NCBI GenBank assembly: GCA_003281335.1
Contig: QCCG01000002.1
Location: 159,844 to 223,843 of the forward strand
Source: Prochlorococcus sp. AG-347-K19
GTDB taxonomy: Bacteria; Cyanobacteriota; Cyanobacteriia; PCC-6307; Cyanobiaceae
Direction of reading: 5' to 3'
DNA: 64,000 nucleotides
The position numbers and the translations under genes are program-made. A model generated the notes under the pieces. The model was not told the origin of the DNA and ran no database searches. It was given only the letters and a program-made list of their open reading frames with translations. How positions within the stretch are numbered: the stretch's first letter is position 1; every line of letters begins with the position of its first letter. Shown one piece after another: positions 43,110 through 51,799 of this stretch.

Positions 43110-44300
43110 ATGAATAGCTTACCCGCGAATAATCCAGATTGGTTAGTAAAAAAAATAATAAAAATGGGCGGGACTATAAGTTTTTATGACTTTATGAATT
43201 TCGCATTAAATGATCCGATTAATGGTTATTACGGCAGCGGTAAAGCTGAGTTAGGCGTTCGAGGGGATTTTGTTACATCACCCTCTTTATCTGATGATTT
43301 TGCTTTTTTGGTTGGTAAACAAGTAGAAGATTGGTTGATTCAGTTCAAAAATAGTTTTTTATCTTATCAGAAATTAGATGTAATTGAATTTGGAGCAGGA
43401 GATGGAAGCTTTATGCGGGGATTAATTAAATATTTTTTAGAAAATAACAAGAATTTTCTGGAAGGAGTTTCTTTTGTAATTATTGAACCTAATGAAGGGA
43501 TGGTAGAAAAACAAAAAAATAAATTGGAAGAATTTTTAAACTTAGGCATTGATATTTTATGGAAAGGTTTGGAAGAAGTAGAGGAAAATAATATAAATGG
43601 AATAGTTCTTGCAAATGAGGTTTTGGATGCTTTGCCATTAGAGAGAATAACCTTCTCAAAAGGAAAATTACTTCGACAAGCAGTTTCAATAGACAAAAAA
43701 TCTCATAAATTATATTTTGATGAGATGCCAATTACAAGTGAATTGAGAAAAAGTATTGAACTTGCTAAAAGTGAGTTGGAAATTACTATTCCGCCTGAAG
43801 ATGCTCTTGAAGGATGGACGACAGAGTGGCATATAGATAACTCAAAATGGTTAAAAGCTATTTATCAAAAAATTAATAATGGTATTTTATTGACAATTGA
43901 TTACGCTAAAGAAGCTAAAAAATACTATACCTCTAAGAATTCTGATGGGATGATAGTTTCTTATCAAAACCAAAATATGACGAATAATGTCCTAGATTCT
44001 CCTGGAAATTGCGATTTAACATCTCATCTGTGCATAGAAACTTTAATTAATGATGCTGAGACTCTTGGATTTGATACTGTTGGAATAACTAAACAAGGAG
44101 AGGCTTTGTTGGCACTTGGATTGGCAGAGAGACTTTATGGGATTCAGAAAGAAATTAAAGAGGATTTATCAAATGCCCTTTTAAGAAGAGAGGCATTACT
44201 TAGACTCGTTGATCCTGTTTGTTTAGGTGATTTTAAGTGGTTTGTTTTTAAAAAGTTTAATGAGAAGAAAATGAATATAAATTCAACCTGTTTGCGTTAA
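43110..44300 (+). CDS. MidA/NDUFAF7-like SAM methyltransferase (DUF185)
   Basis: [49 protein letters not shown]...[15 protein letters not shown]...[13 protein letters not shown]. Confidence 0.92.
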   Translation: MNSLPANNPDWLVKKIIKMGGTISFYDFMNFALNDPINGYYGSGKAELGVRGDFVTSPSLSDDFAFLVGKQVEDWLIQFKNSFLSYQKLDVIEFGAGDGSFMRGLIKYFLENNKNFLEGVSFVIIEPNEGMVEKQKNKLEEFLNLGIDILWKGLEEVEENNINGIVLANEVLDALPLERITFSKGKLLRQAVSIDKKSHKLYFDEMPITSELRKSIELAKSELEITIPPEDALEGWTTEWHIDNSKWLKAIYQKINNGILLTIDYAKEAKKYYTSKNSDGMIVSYQNQNMTNNVLDSPGNCDLTSHLCIETLINDAETLGFDTVGITKQGEALLALGLAERLYGIQKEIKEDLSNALLRREALLRLVDPVCLGDFKWFVFKKFNEKKMNINSTCLR

Positions 44301-45388
44301 GAAAAAAACTTTAAAAATAATGAATCTTCTACGTCATCATATATATCAACAGTACCAATTTCTTTCGGTAATATAAATCTCATTTTGCCATCACGAACTT
44401 TTTTATCGCCCATAAGTATTGTTAGAACCTCTTCTTTATTTATTTTGGGGATCTCAGTAGGAAGATCGTAACTCTTCAAAAGATTCTTCTGTCTCTCTAA
44501 TCCTTCTTTAGACCATAACCCTTTCTCAATTGCTATTTCCCCCGCAATATTCATACCAATTGATATTGCCTCACCATGCAGAAATTTGCCGTATCCACAT
44601 AAATTTTCAATAACGTGACCAAAAGAATGACCGTAATTCAATATTGCTCTAACACCATTTTCATGTTCGTCTTGAGAAACAATATGAGACTTTGTTTTAA
44701 TTGAACTATTAATTATTTTAATTAGATATTCATTTTTGAGATTTATAAGTTCATTTTTGTTTTTTTCAATTTCTAAGTATTCAAAAAGTTCTTTATCTCT
44801 AATTACCCCGTATTTTATTACTTCGGCCATGCCTGCACTAAATTCTCTTTTGGGCAAACTTTTTAAAGTTTCTGGATCAATAAAAACTGCTATAGGTTGA
44901 TTGAAAGCTCCAATTAAATTCTTACCTTTTGGATGATTTACTCCTGTTTTCCCTCCCACAGATGAATCAACCATTGATAATAATGTTGTTGGAATTTGAA
45001 TATATTCGATACCTCTTAGCCAAGTCGCAGCTGCAAAACCACTTACATCTCCAACAATTCCTCCTCCAAGGGCAATAATTATTGAATTTCTATCTAAACC
45101 AAATTCAAATGCTACATCATATATTTCACTTAAAGTTTTTAAGTTTTTATATGATTCTCCAGCCTTGATAAGGAACATTTTGGCCTGAAATTTATTTTCT
45201 TTTAAATTATTTAAAAATTTTTCTCCATACAAATTTGATATTTCTTCATTTGAAATCACAAGTATTTTTCTATTTTTTGTTATTCCAATTTTTAAAAGTT
45301 CTTCGCTGATATTATTCAGAATCCCTGCTTCTAGAGTTACTTCATATGACTTATTACCTAATGGGACTAATATTTTTCTCTTATTCAC
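44297..45388 (-). CDS. aroB: 3-dehydroquinate synthase
   Basis: [59 protein letters not shown]. Confidence 0.97.
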   Translation of the reverse strand: MNKRKILVPLGNKSYEVTLEAGILNNISEELLKIGITKNRKILVISNEEISNLYGEKFLNNLKENKFQAKMFLIKAGESYKNLKTLSEIYDVAFEFGLDRNSIIIALGGGIVGDVSGFAAATWLRGIEYIQIPTTLLSMVDSSVGGKTGVNHPKGKNLIGAFNQPIAVFIDPETLKSLPKREFSAGMAEVIKYGVIRDKELFEYLEIEKNKNELINLKNEYLIKIINSSIKTKSHIVSQDEHENGVRAILNYGHSFGHVIENLCGYGKFLHGEAISIGMNIAGEIAIEKGLWSKEGLERQKNLLKSYDLPTEIPKINKEEVLTILMGDKKVRDGKMRFILPKEIGTVDIYDDVEDSLFLKFFS

Positions 45389-45513
45389 AATTGATTACCT
45401 AATTAAAATTTATAAATATTTGGTATTAAATACTTTATATATTAGCAAAATCTAAGCTCTAGATCCTTAAAAATTCAGTTGTTAAGAATTAGAAATGGTA
45501 ATAAAATCATGCT

Positions 45514-46704
45514 ATGAGTTTTAAAAAAAATATAAACGATTTTAAGAAAAATTATTCCCTAGGAATAATTGGAGGTGGTCAGCTTGCTTTGATGTTAACC
45601 GAGGCAGCAAAAAAAAGAGATCTAGAAGTATGTGTGCAAACAAAATCTTGTGATGATCCTGCTGGTTTAAAAGCAGATCATGTCATAGAAGCTGATCCTT
45701 TAAAGATAAGAGGTAATAAATCATTAATTAATGAGTGTGAAAAAATAATTTTTGAAAATGAATGGATAAAAATTGATAAATTAAATTTAATTGATAATAA
45801 GGATATTTTTGTTCCAAGCCTTAATGCAATTAAGCCATTAGTAGATAGGTTTTCTCAAAAAAAATTAATAGACAGAATGAATTTTCCCTGCCCAAAATGG
45901 ATAAGTATTGAAGATTTTAAAAATCTCTCGGATGAGGAAATCAATAATTGGACTTTTCCTCTAATGGCAAAATCAAATAAAGGTGGATATGACGGCAAAG
46001 GGAACAGAAAAATAAAGACAAAAAAAGATTTAGATTCTTTTTTAACAGAGAATAGTTCTAATGAATGGTTAATAGAAGAATGGATAGAGTATAAAAAAGA
46101 ACTGGCTCTTGTTGGTTCGAGAGATAGGACCGGCAAGATAAGATTCTTTCCAATAGTTGAGACGTTCCAATCAAACCATGTTTGTGATTGGGTTCTTGCA
46201 CCTGGAACAAATGAATATGATTTGAACTTATTTGCAATAAATATTTTTTCTTCAATAGTCAATGAACTTAATTACATTGGAGTTTTAGCTATTGAATTCT
46301 TCTATGGAGATAATGGTCTTTTAATTAATGAAATAGCTCCTAGAACACATAACTCAGCTCATTTCTCTATTGAAGCTTGCACTTCAAGTCAGTTTGATCA
46401 ATATGTTTGCATTTCTTCTGGGATAATGCCACCTGAAATTAAAATGAACTGTGAAGGTGCAATTATGATAAATCTACTGGGGTTAAAAAAGAATTTCCCA
46501 ATCTCAATGGAAACCAGAATTAAAATGTTATCTGAAATTGTGGGTTCTAATATTCATTGTTATGGCAAATCTCGCGAAATTCTGGGAAGAAAAATGGCTC
46601 ATATCACATTTTTATTAAATGGTAAAACGCATTCAGAAAGATATGATGAAGCTCAAATTTTATTGACCATGGTAAGAGACATTTGGCCATCTCCAAATGC
46701 ATAA
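45514..46704 (+). CDS. purK: 5-(carboxyamino)imidazole ribonucleotide synthase
   Basis: LGIIGGGQLALMLTEAAKK...GGYDGKGN...NEIAPRTHNSAHFSIEACTSSQFDQ. Confidence 0.96.
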   Translation: MSFKKNINDFKKNYSLGIIGGGQLALMLTEAAKKRDLEVCVQTKSCDDPAGLKADHVIEADPLKIRGNKSLINECEKIIFENEWIKIDKLNLIDNKDIFVPSLNAIKPLVDRFSQKKLIDRMNFPCPKWISIEDFKNLSDEEINNWTFPLMAKSNKGGYDGKGNRKIKTKKDLDSFLTENSSNEWLIEEWIEYKKELALVGSRDRTGKIRFFPIVETFQSNHVCDWVLAPGTNEYDLNLFAINIFSSIVNELNYIGVLAIEFFYGDNGLLINEIAPRTHNSAHFSIEACTSSQFDQYVCISSGIMPPEIKMNCEGAIMINLLGLKKNFPISMETRIKMLSEIVGSNIHCYGKSREILGRKMAHITFLLNGKTHSERYDEAQILLTMVRDIWPSPNA

Positions 46705-46717
46705 AAAAATAAGTTAG

Positions 46718-46906
46718 AGTTAGATTACTGGATCTTTGGTTAAGTTCTTCTTTATGTGCTCTGATCTGACTCTCTTTCGACATGAGGAGACTGTCGTGAT
46801 GCGGTAGTAAACCGATCTTGTAATCGGAAACGAAAGCCCACTTTGAATCCTCTTCTGGCATTTCCAGGTCGATGCAGCAGAGAACTGACGGGGATCCGGT
46901 ATTACC
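46718..46906 (+). ncRNA. ssrS: 6S RNA (cyanobacterial ssaA/Yfr7)
   Basis: Directly downstream of purK, the known cyanobacterial location; closing stem ATTACTGGATC ... GGATCCGGTATTA; extended imperfect hairpin. Ends estimated. Confidence 0.82.
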
Positions 46907-46956
46907 TATCAAACTGCGTGTTATTACAGGCTTTTGGTAGGTATTTTATTTTTTTT
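46903..46956 (+). terminator. Putative terminator after 6S RNA
   Basis: tACCTATCAAA...TTTTGGTAGGTAttttatttttttt stem with U-tract. Confidence 0.5.
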
Positions 46957-47003
46957 GGAATAACTGAGCTGTTCATTCTCTACCAGTGTAAATAATTTAT
47001 TTG

Positions 47004-47059
47004 CCAAAATACTTGACGATCCATTTCTAATGTATTTATATTAGTAGTACAAATGTATT
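47004..47059 (+). promoter_or_regulatory. Promoter with LexA-like operator, copy 1
   Basis: aatacTTGACG-18 nt-TATATT followed by AGTACAAATGTATT (47046-47059); close match to the cyanobacterial SOS box RGTACNNNDGTWCB. Confidence 0.45.
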
Positions 47060-47065
47060 AATTAA

Positions 47066-47365
47066 ATGACTTTAGGAGGAGCTAATGTTTGGACTAATTT
47101 TTCTTACGGTTATTGTAATGAGTCCCCAAGTGGTTGGTTACTTAGCCCAGACCGCAGCAGATTAATTTTATTTATAAGGAATAAAAAATCTCCCAGAAAT
47201 AGTATGAGAATTTTTGCTCATACATATTATGCAAATGATCTTGGTGAGCCAATGGCAATTAAATCATCCACTCAAATGTATTTGGATAATGCTTGGGATA
47301 AATGGCATGACCTTCAATTAGAAGGTTGGACTTTTGAAGAACTTGAATCACCTGAATCTATATGA
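47066..47365 (+). CDS. DUF1651-like protein, copy 1 (N-terminus uncertain)
   Basis: SPSGWLLSPDRSRLILFIRNKK...GEPMAIKSSTQMYLDNAWDKWHDLQLEGW; paralog at 49513. Confidence 0.65.
   Translation: MTLGGANVWTNFSYGYCNESPSGWLLSPDRSRLILFIRNKKSPRNSMRIFAHTYYANDLGEPMAIKSSTQMYLDNAWDKWHDLQLEGWTFEELESPESI
47085..47165 (+). CDS. Overlapping 26-aa hydrophobic microprotein, copy 1
   Basis: AGGAGG SD then ATG: MFGLIFLTVIVMSPQVVGYLAQTAAD*; same-length counterpart at 49532. Confidence 0.45.
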   Translation: MFGLIFLTVIVMSPQVVGYLAQTAAD

Positions 47366-47502
47366 CTAACTTAAATCCAATCAAAAAGAAATTATCAAAA
47401 GTAGATAGAAAGATATCTATGCAAGACCCATCAAAATTATTAGCAGAATTTTTTAATGGTGTTGTCCTTGAACTTGATGAAGAATATAAGTATGACTCAT
47501 AA
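47362..47502 (+). CDS. Small hypothetical protein
   Basis: MTNLNPIKKKLSKVDRKISMQDPSKLLAEFFNGVVLELDEEYKYDS; start overlaps upstream stop (ATGA). Confidence 0.5.
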   Translation: MTNLNPIKKKLSKVDRKISMQDPSKLLAEFFNGVVLELDEEYKYDS

Positions 47503-47644
47503 AGAATTGATAGATCAAGTTTCCGCAAATTTATTTAAACAAAGTGGAAAGTTAGAAAGCAGAAGATCTTGGTTGGCAATGAGAAATTATCTTGAACAAT
47601 TAGATACCGTACAACTTAAATCCATGCTTGAGGAGCACGGATGA
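47492..47644 (+). CDS. Small hypothetical protein
   Basis: MTHKELIDQVSANLFKQSGKLESRRSWLAMRNYLEQLDTVQLKSMLEEHG; overlaps preceding ORF end; internal start preferred over 47456. Confidence 0.5.
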   Translation: MTHKELIDQVSANLFKQSGKLESRRSWLAMRNYLEQLDTVQLKSMLEEHG

Positions 47645-47654
47645 TTTAAAAACT

Positions 47655-47768
47655 TTATTTAGTTTTTATTTTTTTCTTAATTCTCAGAAAACCGTAAGTT
47701 GCAAAGCCAACCAAAAACATATCCAAGTAAATATGCCAAGTAGGAAAAATCTGGTGTATTAATTCCAT
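47655..47768 (-). CDS. Small membrane protein
   Basis: MELIHQIFPTWHIYLDMFLVGFATYGFLRIKKKIKTK, hand-translated. Confidence 0.4.
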   Translation of the reverse strand: MELIHQIFPTWHIYLDMFLVGFATYGFLRIKKKIKTK

Positions 47769-48517
47769 TAACTTTTTATTGCCACTTGCCAATAAGGATA
47801 ATCTAAATTTGATTTTTCTCTAATTAATTGTAATTTTCTAGAATTTATTTTTACTACTATTCCATCTGTTGGATATTTACTAAAAAGCTTCCCTTCTAGC
47901 CATTGTTTTCTAAATACTTCAATTTGGCTCGTAAAGTTGCATGAAATATCCTCAGGGATCGTGAAGCCAAGCTTTGAAAGACTTTTTTTGGACTCATATT
48001 GGTTAAGTGTTGAATTAAGTATTTGAAATGCGCAGAAGCTAAGACTTTCAGAAAATCCCTCTTTAGCTCTTAGAAATCCAGAAGCGATTCTCTGGGAGAT
48101 ATTTGGACTTTGGTTGGGTGCATATAATTCACCTCTAACTTGAAGAACTCCTCGTAAAGGGAGATTATTGGGAATGTCTTGGACTTTAACAACTTTACTA
48201 GTAACGTCTGCCCCTTTTCTTGAAATTGCTTTCTCCAAGGTTCCATCCCTATATTGCAAAGCAACAGCACAACCATCTATTTTTGGTTCAATCAATAATC
48301 TAGTATTTACTAATAATCCTTTCAAAAATTCATCGATTGAATCCTTTTCTAATGAAGGTAAAACTAGTTTATTTTTCTTTTTAAAGTAATCACAATTTGG
48401 GTTTGTTCTTAATAAATTTTTTTCAAGTTGGTCGAACTGCTTATCAGAGATTAAAGCATTACCATTTCTATAATTATCGTCATACCATTCAATTCGTTCT
48501 TCTAAATAAGTTTTCAT
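47768..48517 (-). CDS. Orphan NAD+-dependent DNA ligase-type adenylation domain protein
   Basis: YDDNYRNGNALISDKQFDQLEKNLL (Ia-like), LLIEPKIDGCAVALQYRDG (KxDG), LQVRGELYAP, SGFLRAKEG, YPTDGIVVKIN, PYWQVAIKS then stop. Confidence 0.8.
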   Translation of the reverse strand: MKTYLEERIEWYDDNYRNGNALISDKQFDQLEKNLLRTNPNCDYFKKKNKLVLPSLEKDSIDEFLKGLLVNTRLLIEPKIDGCAVALQYRDGTLEKAISRKGADVTSKVVKVQDIPNNLPLRGVLQVRGELYAPNQSPNISQRIASGFLRAKEGFSESLSFCAFQILNSTLNQYESKKSLSKLGFTIPEDISCNFTSQIEVFRKQWLEGKLFSKYPTDGIVVKINSRKLQLIREKSNLDYPYWQVAIKS

Positions 48518-48724
48518 TTAATAAGATGGCATAAGTTTTTGATCAGTTATCCAACTTGGTTTATCTATAATCCATTTTTCTCTATCTTCATATTTAACAG
48601 TCCATAAAAGAAATGAAGAAATTTCTTTTAGAGTTATGCCAAACAAATATCTTGTTTTTGGACTTATTGATATAAATCTAAATAATAATATTAAAAAAAA
48701 AATTTTAAACATACCTTTAATCAT
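48518..48724 (-). CDS. Hypothetical protein
   Basis: 68-aa ORF abutting the ligase-like gene. Confidence 0.4.
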   Translation of the reverse strand: MIKGMFKIFFLILLFRFISISPKTRYLFGITLKEISSFLLWTVKYEDREKWIIDKPSWITDQKLMPSY

Positions 48725-48754
48725 TTAAAACTCAGCGTAATGTTTACGAAATAT

Positions 48755-49012
48755 TTAATTAATGCAATTCTTATAACCCTCAATCTTTGCAAGCTCTTCA
48801 ATATTCAAACCTGTTTCTTCTAGTAAAGTTTCTCTTATATCGTCCTTATTAAATTTAGTTAAAGCTCCTTTAGTAGAGTACTTAATACATTGGTTTTTGT
48901 ATTTTGCTTCTTTGAGAACAGGAGATAAATAAAAACCAAACAAGATGATAAAAGCCCCATAGGTTATAAGTTTTCTATGGTTTTTCCACCATTCATAAAA
49001 TTTATTGGACAC
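48755..49012 (-). CDS. Hypothetical single-TM protein
   Basis: 85 aa; LITYGAFIILFGFYLSPVL TM. Confidence 0.5.
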   Translation of the reverse strand: MSNKFYEWWKNHRKLITYGAFIILFGFYLSPVLKEAKYKNQCIKYSTKGALTKFNKDDIRETLLEETGLNIEELAKIEGYKNCIN

Positions 49013-49081
49013 GAAAAATAAATGACTATTTTCTATTTTAAATTGACTGTCAACAAATTACTTTAGAAATTTAAGCATTGG

Positions 49082-49390
49082 TTAATTTATTGTTTTTTCA
49101 TTAATAGATTTAACCCAAGAATAATATCTTGATTTTCTAATCCTTTGCTCTTTAGATACTAATCTATCCGCAGATTCTAGAGGTGATTCTCCTTCCTCAA
49201 CTTTTGTTGTAATAGAAATACCAAAACCTTTTGCTTCAATTTTTGCAATGCCACCCTCTAAAAAAAATAAAAAAGACCAACCCTTGTTCCATCCTAAATA
49301 GAAGGGATTTCGATACATTGCATTCTTTTGGAGATACTCTTTAAATGATATTTTCATTTCCAAGGAGTTACTTGTATACACTATTACCAA
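49082..49390 (-). CDS. Hypothetical protein
   Basis: Coherent coding from MKISFKEYLQKNAMYRNPFYLGWNKGWSFLFFLEGG. Confidence 0.45.
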   Translation of the reverse strand: MVIVYTSNSLEMKISFKEYLQKNAMYRNPFYLGWNKGWSFLFFLEGGIAKIEAKGFGISITTKVEEGESPLESADRLVSKEQRIRKSRYYSWVKSINEKTIN

Positions 49391-49456
49391 ATAAGAAGTT
49401 TACAGCTGATTATTTCTGGAAAGTAATTTTCGTATTTAAATATTTTTTTTGGATGA

Positions 49457-49506
49457 ATACTTGACGTCTACGAGTAGTACATTTATATTAATAGTACAAC
49501 TGTATT
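49457..49506 (+). promoter_or_regulatory. Promoter with two LexA-like operator elements, copy 2
   Basis: aatacTTGACG-17 nt-TATATT; AGTACATTTATATT (49476-49489) and AGTACAACTGTATT (49493-49506). Confidence 0.45.
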
Positions 49507-49512
49507 ATCTTC

Positions 49513-49803
49513 ATGACTTTAGGAGTCGCTAATGTTCGGACTTATTTTTATCGTGGCAGCCTTATTGACTCCCCAACTGGCTGGTTGTTTAACAAAAAAA
49601 GTGGTTTATTAATTTTTTTTGAGAGTTATAAGAAATCTGTATCTAATAACTTACAAGTATATACTCATCTTTTCTATGCAAATGAATTAGGTGAACCAGC
49701 CCAAATTAAAAATTCAAGACTTCATTCTATTGAGTGTGCTTGTGAAACATGGAATGAATTAATTTCAAGAGGTTGGCAAATTGTTACTAATAAATTCCAG
49801 TAA
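49513..49803 (+). CDS. DUF1651-like protein, copy 2 (N-terminus uncertain)
   Basis: SPTGWLFNKKSGLLIFFESYKK...YANELGEPAQIKNS...WNELISRGW; aligned with the 47066 ORF. Confidence 0.65.
   Translation: MTLGVANVRTYFYRGSLIDSPTGWLFNKKSGLLIFFESYKKSVSNNLQVYTHLFYANELGEPAQIKNSRLHSIECACETWNELISRGWQIVTNKFQ
49532..49612 (+). CDS. Overlapping 26-aa hydrophobic microprotein, copy 2
   Basis: MFGLIFIVAALLTPQLAGCLTKKVVY*; substitutions versus copy 1 are synonymous or conservative in this frame. Confidence 0.45.
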   Translation: MFGLIFIVAALLTPQLAGCLTKKVVY

Positions 49804-49805
49804 TC

Positions 49806-50039
49806 ATGATCAAGGTAAATCCGTCAAAATGGGAATATCTAAAAGACTCTATCCTAAAACGAAAACGAACAAAGATTTGTATTACTTGCAATCACTTTCG
49901 CTACAGCACTACAGAAACTTTTGCTACTATCTTGATCTGTCCAAAATACGAAAAACGCATACCACAGGGTGATCATTTACTTAAAGGCTGTGAGTATTGG
50001 CAAAAAAATAGGACGATATTTTCCCCTGAATCATCTTAA
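49806..50039 (+). CDS. Small Cys-rich (possible zinc-ribbon) protein
   Basis: ICITCNHFRYSTTETFATILICPKYEKRIPQGDHLLKGCEYW: CxxC-x16-C-x14-C. Confidence 0.5.
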   Translation: MIKVNPSKWEYLKDSILKRKRTKICITCNHFRYSTTETFATILICPKYEKRIPQGDHLLKGCEYWQKNRTIFSPESS

Positions 50040-50139
50040 TTATTCTCTAATTAAACTTCTCTAGGTAGAGATATTTAATTATGTAAACAAAGCATTATTT
50101 TATACAACTTAAAAAATTCTTTTTAAGTAATTTTGAAGC

Positions 50140-50241
50140 ATGATTCAGTTCTACTTTTCCATATTTTTATTAGTTGTGCTTACATTTTTTGCACTTTTAT
50201 TAGATGCACCTGAATTGGCATCTTTAATTCAAACTTTTTAG
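50140..50241 (+). CDS. 33-aa single-TM microprotein
   Basis: MIQFYFSIFLLVVLTFFALLLDAPELASLIQTF, hand-translated. Confidence 0.4.
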   Translation: MIQFYFSIFLLVVLTFFALLLDAPELASLIQTF

Positions 50242-50323
50242 AAAATAATAAATCAGCATTTTTACTGATTTACTTTCTTAATAAGTAAGGCTTAGGTTTA
50301 AATTGTTGAAAAGGAGGGATCTA

Positions 50324-50365
50324 ATGATTGACAGTCCACCAGAGGAGTTAAATTATAAAATTTAA
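50324..50365 (+). CDS. 13-codon micro-ORF with strong Shine-Dalgarno site
   Basis: AAAAGGAGGGATCTAATG; MIDSPPEELNYKI*; terminator follows. Confidence 0.35.
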   Translation: MIDSPPEELNYKI

Positions 50366-50392
50366 ATCTAAATAAAACTAATGCTAAATCTT

Positions 50393-50426
50393 GAATGAAT
50401 CTTCTACTTGAGATTCATTCTTTTTT
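50393..50426 (+). terminator. Rho-independent terminator
   Basis: GAATGAATCT-tctacttg-AGATTCATTC-TTTTTT. Confidence 0.8.
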
Positions 50427-50536
50427 AATTTCTTGCTAAAAAATATAAACTATAAGTATTGAATTTTAAAAGTAAAAAAATCTGTTCATATTAAAATGAT
50501 TTTAGTCCTAAGTCTATTCTTTGATAGTGGCTAACT

Positions 50537-50719
50537 TTACCTGAATCCAAAACCATTTTTTTGTTCTTCTTTTTCTTCCCATTCATTAATTATTAGTTTT
50601 AGTAAACTTTTAAGTTCTGAATTCGAAGCATCAGTATCTTTTTGAAGATTTATACAAATTTTTTTTATTTCCTCAAAAGCATTATCAATTAATATTGTTT
50701 TTTGATCTGGATTAGCCAT
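50537..50719 (-). CDS. Hypothetical protein
   Basis: 60-aa ORF. Confidence 0.4.
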   Translation of the reverse strand: MANPDQKTILIDNAFEEIKKICINLQKDTDASNSELKSLLKLIINEWEEKEEQKNGFGFR

Positions 50720-50725
50720 AGAATT

Positions 50726-50923
50726 TTAAAATGCTCCATTACAGTTGAACCCACTGCAGTTAATAAACCTGAAAATATTCATTACAAAGTTGTGGAATCT
50801 TTCATCATAAAAAAATGCCCAGGTTGTAAATATAGCAAAACCAGAGACTGCAAAGGCAGCATATTGAAGCCAATGTATTCCAAAGCTGTCCAATCCATTT
50901 TTATCAAAATCAGAATTACTCAA
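50726..50923 (-). CDS. Small membrane protein
   Basis: 65 aa; IHWLQYAAFAVSGFAIFTTWAFFYDERF. Confidence 0.45.
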   Translation of the reverse strand: MSNSDFDKNGLDSFGIHWLQYAAFAVSGFAIFTTWAFFYDERFHNFVMNIFRFINCSGFNCNGAF

Positions 50924-51021
50924 TTGCTTTTTTACTTATAATAAAAATTTTTTTTTTAAAAGGAGAGTTTGTTTTGAACGAGAGATTTATTTTTTTATTT
51001 AAGACCTAATGTATTGATAGT

Positions 51022-51276
51022 TTAAATAAAACCAGGTATTATCCATCCAAAAAAACCGTAGTTTATTATCAAAGCTAAAAAACCAATCATAGCTAATCTC
51101 CCATTTGTAATTTCAGCATTTTTCCAAAATTTACCCATGTAGTTTTTATTCTTTTTCGAATTTTTATTTATCAAATAATTTGGTTCTAAAGGTTCCTGCA
51201 ACCTTTTGATGGCGTATAAAGAGAATTGAATTGTAATTGCGATGATAACAACTATAAAACTAGTAAGTGCATCCAT
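51022..51276 (-). CDS. hli: High-light-inducible / chlorophyll a-b-binding-like protein
   Basis: AEITNGRLAMIGFLALIINYGFFGWIIPG (ExxNGRxAMxG). Confidence 0.9.
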   Translation of the reverse strand: MDALTSFIVVIIAITIQFSLYAIKRLQEPLEPNYLINKNSKKNKNYMGKFWKNAEITNGRLAMIGFLALIINYGFFGWIIPGFI

Positions 51277-51628
51277 TTTTAGATTTCATATGTGATCAAT
51301 TACTAAGTCAAAGAGTAAATGACATTTGTATACATCAAACATTTCCTCATTTCTGCTTTATTGATAGAGGAAAACTTAACTTGAATTATTAAATAATGTA
51401 ACATATTTAAAAAATAATTAGTATGAATTCTTACTTTTTCTTTGGATTTCACATTTTTTAGTACTTTAGTGTTACATTTATGTGACTAAAATATCCTAAG
51501 ACTAATCTTAATTGAATTACAGAATTAGCTTTAAAGTCTTATTTCTCAAGATCCATAGATTTTTGAAGATTTATTAGAAATATATTTTTGTATTATTTTT
51601 GAATTGATTTTTTAATAACTAGAAATTA

Positions 51629-51748
51629 TTATTTTTGTTTGATATCCGGAAGGTAGAATTTATTGCCTAATGTGTAACCAATTGACATCAAAACGAACCC
51701 AATAAGTTGAGGTAAATGAGAATTTGCTAAAGAGATTTTTTCAATCAT
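51629..51748 (-). CDS. Small membrane protein
   Basis: MIEKISLANSHLPQLIGFVLMSIGYTLGNKFYLPDIKQK, hand-translated. Confidence 0.4.
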   Translation of the reverse strand: MIEKISLANSHLPQLIGFVLMSIGYTLGNKFYLPDIKQK

Positions 51749-51799
51749 TTCCCAAACTATAAAATAATATAATAATAAAAAAATTTTAATTATGTAGAT

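Noticed and set aside
46604-46912. Minus-strand 102-aa ORF
   Set aside because: Overlaps the end of purK and is antisense to the 6S RNA; composition implausible for protein.
49781-49972. 63-aa plus ORF
   Set aside because: Alternative frame of the better-supported Cys-rich ORF 49806-50039.
50702-50941. Plus-strand 79-aa ORF with Cys residues
   Set aside because: The opposite-strand 65-aa ORF is a more plausible membrane protein; only one is likely real.
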